This document shows, piece by piece, positions 1-6,242 of a stretch of DNA of 8,208 nt (its first letter is position 1; every line of letters begins with the position of its first letter). Location: assembly GCA_009392075.1 (NCBI GenBank), contig VFHG01000235.1, forward strand, positions 1 to 8,208, written 5' to 3'. This stretch comes from SAR202 cluster bacterium. GTDB lineage: Bacteria > Chloroflexota > Dehalococcoidia > UBA3495. The notes under the pieces were generated by a model. The model saw only the letters and a program-made list of their open reading frames with translations. It was not told the DNA's origin and searched no databases. A program made the position numbers and the translations under genes.

Positions 1-16
1 CAGGTAGGGAAATCAG

Positions 17-46
17 TTATTCCCCCGACGGGTTGTCCTCTATAAT
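17..46 (+). promoter_or_regulatory. Possible sigma70-type promoter upstream of the radical SAM gene
   Basis: A perfect TATAAT lies at 41-46. Eighteen bases upstream is a weak -35 candidate, TTATTC (17-22), matching TTGACA at only three positions. If used, it would give a leader of about 135 nt before the start codon at 191. Another -10-like hexamer, TACAAT, sits at 125-130 without a recognisable -35. The call rests on the -10 alone and is therefore weak. Confidence 0.25.
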
Positions 47-180
47 AATGCGCGAGCCGATGACGGGCGCCGGTGGCTTTACACACAGCCTACCAAGTAA
101 CACCGAACGGTCGCCCTGCGGCCCTACAATATCGAACCTTAGTTAAATCGCAGTTAATAATGCTGCCTCGCCGAACAAAT

Positions 181-185
181 AGGAG
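181..185 (+). promoter_or_regulatory. Ribosome binding site deciding the start of the radical SAM gene
   Basis: AGGAG at 181-185 precedes two consecutive ATG codons at 188 and 191. It is 2 nt from the first and 5 nt from the second, so spacing favours ATG 191. The two choices differ by one methionine. Confidence 0.6.
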
Positions 186-190
186 CAATG

Positions 191-1972
191 ATGTCTCGAA
201 TCAAACGGGTGGTGCTGTTTCAACCAGCGTCAGCCGGTGGGAACTTTGAATACGTAGCCATACCCAGGCAAGGACTGCTTTTCCTCTCGGGTGCATTAGC
301 CCAATGGGAAGGTCCTAATGTTTATGAGCGAGAGATCTGGTTCGAAGACCGCTCCGGTTTGATCGATCCCGACAAAGACCTTGAGGGCGTAGACATCTTG
401 ATGGTCACCGCGCTCATCAATGAGGCGCCTCGCGGGTATCAGATTGCCAAGTTGGCCAAGCTACACCACCCAGAGTTAATCACCATCGGCGGCGGTCCTC
501 AGATGAGTCCTCTGGCCGAGGAAGCCTTCAACTATGGCGACTTTGATGTGATAGTTCAGCGCGAAGGCGAAGATATCATTGGTCAACTGTCCGACGTGCT
601 CTTAGAGCACCGAGGGAGTGACCGGGACCAATATCTGGCGAAAATTCCTGGCATCAGCTACCGGAAAGACGGCGGCATAGTCCAGACCAATCGCCAAGGA
701 TTGGTTAGCCCCGACTTCGTGGAACTCCCTGATTTCCGCTCCATCAAAGACCTAAACTCCGGCAACCCCATGGTCGGAGCTGTTATCGAAACTATTCGTG
801 GGTGCACCGAAAGCTGCACCTACTGCCAGGTTATCCAACAATTCCTTGGTTACCGGATGATCTCTCGGGAGGTCGAGTTCAAGCGCCTGGCCCAATTGCG
901 AGATTTGGCTGCTGACGGCCTGGTACACACCTCGAGGAATGGAACCTTCCAGGTGTTTATCTCCGATGACCTCCATGCGCCTCCCCTGCGGGCGGTCAAG
1001 TTCCGCGATGAACGTTTGACTCGGCTGCAAGGTTGGAATGGCCACACCGATGGCATGAACATGATCTGCCAAGTCCGAGCTGAGGTTGGCCAAGACCCGG
1101 AGTTGATTACAGCCATGCAGAACGCCAACATCAAGATGGTCTACGTTGGTGTGGAGTCGGATAACGCCGAAAATCTGATCGCGGTGAACAAACGACAGGA
1201 ACCGGGCCAGATGCACAAGGACCTGCACTACATCAACGAAGCCGGCTTAACCGTGGTCGCCATGACCATCATCGGCCTGCCATTTGATACTGAAAAGAGC
1301 ATCATGGACCTAGCGGACTGGGTAACGACGGTTAGCAAATATCAGACCGTCAACTTCCTGACTCCGTTGCCCGCTACCTCCAACTGGGACTCTCTGGTCC
1401 CATTGGACGAGAACGGCGAATTACTGGCTGAAGGAGCCATGCGGCCATACCATCTCTACACGGGTAGGCAGTTCGTCCATCAGGACAAGCGCTGGACCAT
1501 GCAGGAGAGCCGGGACCTCTTTGACCGCTACTCCGCCAAGCTAAACCCAGTGGACGATGTTTACCGGCGCGTCTTCCGGATTCTCCGCACCTACAAGCTA
1601 AGGCTGGCGGTTACCAGCCGAGACCTTAGTGACACGCTTGCTTCTAAGTTGAGCGAAGCGACCGAGGCCCTCAAGAACTGGTCGGACGCTGCTTCTCTAA
1701 CGGGGCTGGAATTTGGCGAGAACATCACGGAACGTGTCAGTGAGCTTGCCGATCAGATCCGAGCGGTGTCCCAACCTCTGGCTAACGCCCGGAAAGAGGC
1801 GGCGGACGCCATTGGCAGTCAGGTGAATGACTTGTCGGAGTCCATGAAGCTGTTGACCGGACCGACCGGCAACCGGGAATTGGCCTTGAACATATCGGGC
1901 CGAATCACCGAGCTCACAGAGCTGATCGACTTGACAGTGACCGTTTCAACGAAGGGAGGCGCCAGGGCCTAG
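191..1972 (+). CDS. B12-binding-domain radical SAM protein with helical C-terminal extension, substrate unknown
   Basis: This 593-residue protein resembles the large class of cobalamin-binding radical SAM enzymes (the BchE/HpnJ-like architecture), which use a [4Fe-4S] cluster and S-adenosylmethionine for radical chemistry such as methylation or ring formation. Residues about 5-145 look like a Rossmann-type B12-binding domain: IPRQGLLFLSGAL near the start, GGGPQMSP at 100-107, and VQREGED near 122-128. I see no DxHxxG motif, so cobalamin, if bound, would not be ligated by that histidine; many family members share this lack. The cluster motif CxxxCxxC is C205-C209-C212 (RGCTESCTYC). Later radical SAM core features include GVES at 320-323, IIGLPFDT at 361-368 and LTPLPAT at 390-396. 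Residues about 475-593 form a charged, alanine/leucine-rich, probably helical tail that the enzyme core does not require. It stands alone, separated from fabF by a hairpin and 140 bp. The family call is firm; the substrate cannot be named. Confidence 0.9.
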   Translation: MSRIKRVVLFQPASAGGNFEYVAIPRQGLLFLSGALAQWEGPNVYEREIWFEDRSGLIDPDKDLEGVDILMVTALINEAPRGYQIAKLAKLHHPELITIGGGPQMSPLAEEAFNYGDFDVIVQREGEDIIGQLSDVLLEHRGSDRDQYLAKIPGISYRKDGGIVQTNRQGLVSPDFVELPDFRSIKDLNSGNPMVGAVIETIRGCTESCTYCQVIQQFLGYRMISREVEFKRLAQLRDLAADGLVHTSRNGTFQVFISDDLHAPPLRAVKFRDERLTRLQGWNGHTDGMNMICQVRAEVGQDPELITAMQNANIKMVYVGVESDNAENLIAVNKRQEPGQMHKDLHYINEAGLTVVAMTIIGLPFDTEKSIMDLADWVTTVSKYQTVNFLTPLPATSNWDSLVPLDENGELLAEGAMRPYHLYTGRQFVHQDKRWTMQESRDLFDRYSAKLNPVDDVYRRVFRILRTYKLRLAVTSRDLSDTLASKLSEATEALKNWSDAASLTGLEFGENITERVSELADQIRAVSQPLANARKEAADAIGSQVNDLSESMKLLTGPTGNRELALNISGRITELTELIDLTVTVSTKGGARA

Positions 1973-1985
1973 CCGCCCCGGTGCC
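1958..1985 (+). terminator. Strong hairpin across the stop codon of the radical SAM gene, possible terminator
   Basis: GGCGCC (1958-1963) pairs with GGTGCC (1980-1985), with one G-U pair. An inner GGGC (1965-1968) pairs with GCCC (1975-1978), with one A/C mismatch between the two stems and a six-base loop. The loop and left arm contain the TAG stop at 1970-1972. The bases that follow, GTCTTAGTT, are only moderately T-rich, so intrinsic termination is plausible but not textbook. Confidence 0.45.
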
Positions 1986-2112
1986 GTCTTAGTTGCAACT
2001 TTCAAACGCGGGTTTCGCATCCGATAACTTAATGCTTGGTCGTCCTTGTTCATTTGTGATTTGTGAAATCCCGTGATTGGGGTTTGGCGTGAGTGTACGT
2101 GCTGGGGAAAAT

Positions 2113-3366
2113 ATGAACGGTAATCACAGGGTTTTAGTCACGGGGATGGGAATAATCAGTCCCCTTGGCTTGGACGTGGCAACAACCTGGGACGGCATCG
2201 TTAATGGCCGTTCGGGAGTCGACTACATCACCGCCTTTGATCCGGAAGGCTATGACACCCATTTCGCCGCGGAAGTCAAAGGGTTCGACCCTGAAAACTA
2301 CCTGGACCGCAAAGAAGCGCGGCGGATGGACCGATTCGCGCAGTTTGCGGCAGTCGCAGCCCAACAAGCTTGCCGCCAAGCCGGACTTGAGTCTGGAAGC
2401 GTTGACCCGTACCGCGTCGGGGTGATAATCGGGAGCGGTATCGGCGGAATAAGCACCCTTTCAGCGCAACATGAGATTCTTCTCGATCGCGGCCCCAAGC
2501 GTGTCAGTCCTTTTCTTATCCCCATGATGTTGGGTGACATGGCTTCGGCCCAGGTCTCGATGGTCACCGGTTCCATGGGCGCCAACTACTGTGCTGTTTC
2601 ATCATGTTCCAGCGGAGCGGACGCCCTCGGCCAAGCCTGGGCAATGATTCGGCGTGGACAAGAAGACATCGTCCTAGCCGGCGGCAGCGAGGCTCCAGTG
2701 GTCCCCGTAGCGGTTGCTGGATTCAATGCTTTGAGAGCCCTTTCCAGGTTCAACGAAAATCCCGCCAAAGCCAGCCGCCCTTTCGACAAAAACCGTGACG
2801 GTTTCGTCATGGGTGAGGGCGCGGCCGTGCTGGTGCTTGAGAGCGAAGAAAGCGCGAAAAATCGTGGCGCTACGGTTCTGGGCGAGATCAAAGGGTATGC
2901 GGCCACCTCGGACGCGCATCACCTGACCGAGCCAATGGCAACTGGGGAAAGCGCCGCCCGGGCGATGGCCAAAGCCCTGGAAGAAGCGGGCGTGGACCCA
3001 TCCAAAGTTGACTACGTCAATACTCATGGCACGTCCACTCCGTTGAACGACCGTCATGAGACCATGGCCATCAAAGTAGCTCTCGGTGAGGACGCCTACC
3101 GAGTGCCACTGAGTTCCACCAAATCCATGACTGGGCACCTACTGGGTTCTGGCGGCGCTCTGGAAGCATGTTTCTGCCTCCTGGCTATGGAGCACAGTAT
3201 TGTCCCGCCTACCATCAATCTCTTAGATGCAGACCCTGATTGCGATCTGGACTACACACCCAATGAGGCCCGCTCGCAGGAAATGAACATCACCTTGAGC
3301 AATTCCTTTGGTTTCGGCGGCCACAACTCGGTGTTGGTCTTCGGCAAACCCGACCTGGTCAGCTAG
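2113..3366 (+). CDS. fabF: 3-oxoacyl-[acyl-carrier-protein] synthase II (KAS II)
   Basis: FabF catalyses the decarboxylative condensation of malonyl-ACP with a growing acyl-ACP during fatty-acid elongation in the cytoplasm. With the ATG at 2113 the protein has 417 residues, close to the usual length of about 410. It opens with the family signature RVLVTGMGIISPLG. The catalytic triad is visible: Cys165 in VSSCSSGAD, His305 in NTHGTSTPLND and His342 in KSMTGHLLGSGGA, with the conserved lysine at 337. The closing NSFGFGGHN is at 397-405. These positions match the spacing of the E. coli enzyme, offset by two. ATG 2113 is preferred over an in-frame TTG at 2077 because the latter adds 12 residues before the conserved N-terminus; GGGG at 2104-2107 gives a weak ribosome site five bases upstream. 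The residue before the nucleophile is Ser rather than the more common Ala. No other fab gene or acyl carrier protein is in view; recJ follows after 3 bp. Confidence 0.95.
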   Translation: MNGNHRVLVTGMGIISPLGLDVATTWDGIVNGRSGVDYITAFDPEGYDTHFAAEVKGFDPENYLDRKEARRMDRFAQFAAVAAQQACRQAGLESGSVDPYRVGVIIGSGIGGISTLSAQHEILLDRGPKRVSPFLIPMMLGDMASAQVSMVTGSMGANYCAVSSCSSGADALGQAWAMIRRGQEDIVLAGGSEAPVVPVAVAGFNALRALSRFNENPAKASRPFDKNRDGFVMGEGAAVLVLESEESAKNRGATVLGEIKGYAATSDAHHLTEPMATGESAARAMAKALEEAGVDPSKVDYVNTHGTSTPLNDRHETMAIKVALGEDAYRVPLSSTKSMTGHLLGSGGALEACFCLLAMEHSIVPPTINLLDADPDCDLDYTPNEARSQEMNITLSNSFGFGGHNSVLVFGKPDLVS

Positions 3367-3369
3367 ACC

Positions 3370-5061
3370 GTGACCACCAGCGGTGGGGAACACCCATGGT
3401 CGCTGCCAACTACCCTTCAAACCGACGCTCTTTCCGGACACGTGCCACCGGCCATCGCGCAAGTGCTCGCTCGGCGGGGTATCGACACCCCACAAAAGCT
3501 GAGCGCATTAATCGATCCACCCCACAAGTTGCCCTACGACCCTCTACGCATCACTGGCATGGACATCGCATTGCGCCGTCTCTACGCAGCCGTTAACAAC
3601 GGAGAGCGGGTTGGAGTGTTCGGCGACTTTGACGTGGACGGCATCACGGGAACAGCCATCATTTCAGAAGGCCTTACCTCGCTGGGAGTATCGGTCTCTC
3701 CATACCTCCCACACCGCGTCGACGAGGGTCACGGCCTGTCCAATCAGGCGATCGACACTCTAGCGGACGAAGGCGTGACTCTGATCGTGACGGTGGACTG
3801 CGGGATAACGGCCTTCGACGAGGTTGATTACGCCAAAACCCGGGGCGTCGATGTAATCATCACCGATCACCATCTGCCCCATGACGGCGTTCCGAATGCG
3901 GTCACCTCCCTGAACCCAAAGTTGGCAGGCGGAGATTACCCATTTTTTGAACTCTGTGGAGCAGGAATCGGGTTTAAGTTGATCCAAGGTCTATTCGAGT
4001 TCTATGGCCAACCCTGGGACCCAGGGCTCCTTGAATTGGCCGCATTAGGGACGATCGCTGACCTCGTTCCGCTCTTGGACGAGAACCGGTATCTGGTAAG
4101 AGAAGGACTCAGGGAGTTGAGCAACACCCGACGCCCTGGGCTCAGGGCTCTTTACAGCTCCGCCAGGGTAGACCCAGATGAGATCACCGCCGAGACCGTC
4201 TCATTCCAGATCGCGCCCAGGCTGAACTCGGCCGGGCGTATGGGCGACCCAATGGACAGCTTCCGGCTCTTGACTACAACATCTACGGAAGAAGCCACTG
4301 CCCTGACCCATAAACTGGAATCGTTGAATATGGACCGGAGGGCGGCTTCCGAGGAAGCTTACGGCATTGCCGATCAGCTCGTGGCGGACCTGGATGAACT
4401 CCCTCCGATGCTTGTGATTTCCGATGAACGGTTCCACAGGGGTGTTGCGGGCCTCATCGCGGGACGCCTGGTGGACCGGTTCCGCCGTCCAGCCGTGGTA
4501 ATCGCCGTGGAAGGCGAGTACAGCGTGGCCAGTGGGCGCAGCATCCCTGAATTCAACATCGTAGCCGCCATGGAGTCCTGCGAAGACCTTCTGGTGCGGT
4601 TTGGCGGCCATTCCCAAGCCGCGGGCCTCACTATTGCCACCGAGGCCATCCCCCAGCTTAAATCGCGTCTAGAGGCCTACAGCGCTGAGATCCTAGAGAC
4701 CCAAGGGCTGGTACGAAAGGTGGAGATAGACGCCGTTATCACCCTGGACGAATTGGACGAAGTCATGGTTCGATGGATCAACGACCTGGAGCCATACGGG
4801 CCAGGCAACACCAGGCCGATCTTCGCCAGCATAGGCGTCAAGGTTCTCGAAACCTTCCACATGGGCCGGGAACAGCAGCACCTACGGCTGAGGGTAGAGA
4901 CCAACGGCGCTCAATTCACCGCGTTGGCCTTCAACCAAACAGAAAAATGGCAGGCCAACACCCAATACGCCGACCTAGCCTTCACCGTTATGAACGACTC
5001 CTTCCGCGGCAAAGGGGCAATCGCCCTAAGGCTATTGGACTTCAAGGCGTCTGAGGGCTAG
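3370..5061 (+). CDS. recJ: Single-stranded-DNA-specific 5'-3' exonuclease RecJ
   Basis: RecJ degrades single-stranded DNA 5' to 3' in recombinational repair (RecFOR pathway), base excision and mismatch repair. The 563-residue product has the full architecture. The DHH phosphoesterase domain carries GDFDVDG (85-91, where many homologues have GDYDVDG), TVDCG (141-145), the name-giving DHH (166-168) and TIADLVPL (228-235). The DHHA1 domain carries RFGGHSQAAG (410-419). A C-terminal OB-fold region (about 450-563) carries LEPYGPGN (473-480). All metal-binding aspartates and histidines I would expect are present, so it should be active. The GTG start at 3370 lies 3 bp after the fabF stop with no clear Shine-Dalgarno sequence, which suggests translational coupling to fabF. 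No frameshift or truncation is seen. Confidence 0.95.
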   Translation: MTTSGGEHPWSLPTTLQTDALSGHVPPAIAQVLARRGIDTPQKLSALIDPPHKLPYDPLRITGMDIALRRLYAAVNNGERVGVFGDFDVDGITGTAIISEGLTSLGVSVSPYLPHRVDEGHGLSNQAIDTLADEGVTLIVTVDCGITAFDEVDYAKTRGVDVIITDHHLPHDGVPNAVTSLNPKLAGGDYPFFELCGAGIGFKLIQGLFEFYGQPWDPGLLELAALGTIADLVPLLDENRYLVREGLRELSNTRRPGLRALYSSARVDPDEITAETVSFQIAPRLNSAGRMGDPMDSFRLLTTTSTEEATALTHKLESLNMDRRAASEEAYGIADQLVADLDELPPMLVISDERFHRGVAGLIAGRLVDRFRRPAVVIAVEGEYSVASGRSIPEFNIVAAMESCEDLLVRFGGHSQAAGLTIATEAIPQLKSRLEAYSAEILETQGLVRKVEIDAVITLDELDEVMVRWINDLEPYGPGNTRPIFASIGVKVLETFHMGREQQHLRLRVETNGAQFTALAFNQTEKWQANTQYADLAFTVMNDSFRGKGAIALRLLDFKASEG

Positions 5062-5077
5062 CCTCGCCCTTCTTTAG
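5053..5077 (+). terminator. Weak hairpin with T-rich tail at the end of recJ
   Basis: GAGGGC (5053-5058) can pair with GCCCTT (5066-5071), five Watson-Crick pairs plus one G-U, around a seven-base loop that includes the recJ stop codon. TCTTTAG follows. The stem is short, so this is a tentative intrinsic terminator for the fabF-recJ unit. Confidence 0.3.
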
Positions 5078-5186
5078 TAGGTGTACCTCAGCGCCGGGCG
5101 TTCCTTCCTCTCTGTCATCCCGTGCTTCTCTGTCACTCCGAGTGAAGCAATGGGTCTCTTTGCCTTCGTTCAGAGTTGGGTTAGTG

Positions 5187-5201
5187 GCAACGAGATTCCT
5201 C
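5187..5201 (+). repeat. 15-bp direct repeat, copy 1
   Basis: GCAACGAGATTCCTC is identical to 5259-5273, 72 bp downstream. The 12 preceding bases also share GTTGG at the same offset. This suggests that two right-end halves of the same repeat family, or a duplicated and decayed unit, lie in tandem. Confidence 0.7.
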
Positions 5202-5258
5202 CGTAACCGTTACCCAAGTCAGGCGTGGCGTCTTGTCTCATCTAGCGTTGGCCCAAGA

Positions 5259-5273
5259 GCAACGAGATTCCTC
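5259..5273 (+). repeat. 15-bp direct repeat, copy 2
   Basis: This is the exact second copy of GCAACGAGATTCCTC (first at 5187-5201). It forms the inner part of the right end of the inverted element and runs on into CGGCTGATGCCTCGGAATGACA in two halves, the intact-looking end. Confidence 0.7.
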
Positions 5274-5326
5274 GGCTGATGCCTCGGAATGACAATGGAG
5301 TGGGTCGGGCCCGTCAAGCCTGTCGG

Positions 5327-6205
5327 CTAAGCCCGGTTTGCCGCCGGCCTTACTATCTGGGCCTTCCAGACCAGCAGGGGCACGGTGAATATCACTACTA
5401 TTATGGCCACCACCTGGGCTTCGTTCAGATTTCCGCCGAAGTATTCGTTGAATTCTTCTCTAAGGAAACTGAGGAAGAAACGGCCTATTGAATAGGTTGC
5501 CAGATAGAGGGTGAAGAACATCCCATGGGGCCGCAACCGGTCTCGCAGAGGCCAGATGGCAGCCAATAACACCAGATCGAAGATCAATTCATAACCGACG
5601 GTGGGATGGGTCGGCGGCCGGAAGATGCCGGGACTGTTGGCATTGGTGTAGATGACTCCCCAAGGCAGGTCGGTCACCTTGGAAAAGTGCTCCCCGTTGA
5701 TTATGTCCCCGAGACGGCCGATGGCCTGGGCCAGCAGCAGGGCTGGGGCTGTGATATCGGCCAAACGACCGATGCCCGGCAGGTTGGCTTTGTGGGCCTC
5801 TCCCATGAATGGAAACACCGTCCGCCACATGGCCAGGAACCATTCGGAGTTGCGGATCATGATATATGCCGCGCCGCCTATAAAGCCTCCAATGATGGCA
5901 CCGTAGATCGCGATACCTCCCGACCAGACCGAGAACACGCTGAAGAAGTCGTCTCTGTAGACTTCGTCCCAAAAATCGATGACATGAAGGAGTCTGGCGC
6001 CGATTACACCGCCGATGATTGCCCAGACGGCTACGGAGTAGATGGAATCGACGATCATTCCATCTTTAGCGCCCCAGCGGGCCACCAACCAGACGGCGAC
6101 CGCAACGGCCACAAAGGTCAAAAGACCGTGCCAGGAAAGGGTTATTGGCCCGGCGTCTATTAGGTTGGGATTTATGCCGATTGATATGCTGCCCAGTACG
6201 CCCAT
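5327..6205 (-). CDS. lgt: Prolipoprotein diacylglyceryl transferase (Lgt)
   Basis: Lgt transfers a diacylglyceryl group from phosphatidylglycerol to the lipobox cysteine of prolipoproteins, the first step of bacterial lipoprotein maturation, and is an integral inner-membrane protein. The 292-residue product has about seven hydrophobic segments (roughly 22-42, 55-75, 95-118, 150-165, 205-222, 228-246, 264-284). Family landmarks are SWHGLL (24-29), SGGIAIYGAIIGG (95-107), the signature-like GRLGDIINGE (163-172) with Arg164 and Glu172, DLPWGV, and RFFLSFLRE (242-250). Compared with E. coli Lgt as I remember it, Arg143, Glu151 and Arg239 are kept, but Tyr26, His103, Asn146, Gly154 and Glu243 correspond to His, Tyr, Asp, Ser and Ser. 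It is therefore a divergent member, and activity is probable rather than certain. The ATG at 6205 has a GAAGGA ribosome site seven bases upstream. It is last in the rsmA-ispE-lgt cluster and converges on recJ. Confidence 0.9.
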   Translation of the reverse strand: MGVLGSISIGINPNLIDAGPITLSWHGLLTFVAVAVAVWLVARWGAKDGMIVDSIYSVAVWAIIGGVIGARLLHVIDFWDEVYRDDFFSVFSVWSGGIAIYGAIIGGFIGGAAYIMIRNSEWFLAMWRTVFPFMGEAHKANLPGIGRLADITAPALLLAQAIGRLGDIINGEHFSKVTDLPWGVIYTNANSPGIFRPPTHPTVGYELIFDLVLLAAIWPLRDRLRPHGMFFTLYLATYSIGRFFLSFLREEFNEYFGGNLNEAQVVAIIVVIFTVPLLVWKAQIVRPAANRA

Positions 6206-6219
6206 TGATTGGTCCTTCG

Positions 6220-6229
6220 CTCTATAGAG
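6220..6229. repeat. 10-bp perfect palindrome in the ispE-lgt gap
   Basis: CTCTATAGAG is a perfect palindrome within the 37-bp gap between ispE and lgt, just upstream of the lgt ribosome binding site. It could be a small operator or mRNA hairpin, but a chance occurrence cannot be excluded. Confidence 0.35.
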
Positions 6230-6242
6230 ATCGCGGAGCCTG

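Larger units (their letters stand above)
5131..5294. repeat. Degenerate inverted repeat element in the recJ-lgt convergent spacer
   Basis: TGTCACTCCGA (5131-5141) and TCGGAATGACA (5284-5294) are inverted copies matching at 10 of 11 positions, forming the ends of a 164-bp element. The left end continues as GTGAAGCAATGGGTCTC and the right end starts GAGATTCCTCGGCTGATGCC, recognisable as decayed halves of the widespread TGTCATTCCGAG...GAGGAATCTC repeat family. A further CTGTCATCCCG at 5112-5122 looks like another left-end fragment. No open reading frame of note lies inside. Its place between two converging genes is typical of tolerated non-coding repeats. The family assignment is from memory of such repeats; no search was possible. 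Confidence 0.6.

Noticed and set aside
1..190. A tRNA or other structured RNA gene in the leader
   Set aside because: No acceptor stem, anticodon arm or GTTCGA-type T-arm could be assembled; only a short bulged hairpin is visible.
752..1228. A 158-codon minus-strand frame within the radical SAM gene
   Set aside because: It is antisense to the radical SAM core, including its cysteine motif, with no ribosome site or domain of its own.
2077..2112. Upstream TTG extension of fabF by 12 residues
   Set aside because: The conserved FabF N-terminus begins right after ATG 2113, total length fits the family from there, and a GGGG ribosome-site candidate is correctly spaced for 2113.
5112..5294. CRISPR array or transposon with a transposase gene
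   Set aside because: There are only two exact 15-bp copies, without regular spacers, and no transposase frame; inverted ends and decay fit a non-coding dispersed repeat instead.
5279..5491. A 70-codon plus-strand open frame beginning in the convergent spacer
   Set aside because: It starts inside the repeat element and continues antisense through the C-terminal codons of lgt. Its composition is that of a shadow frame, and no ribosome site or protein signature is seen.
5606..6163. A 185-codon plus-strand frame opposite lgt
   Set aside because: It is entirely antisense to an intact, motif-rich lgt, and its translation has no recognisable domain or coherent hydrophobic pattern.
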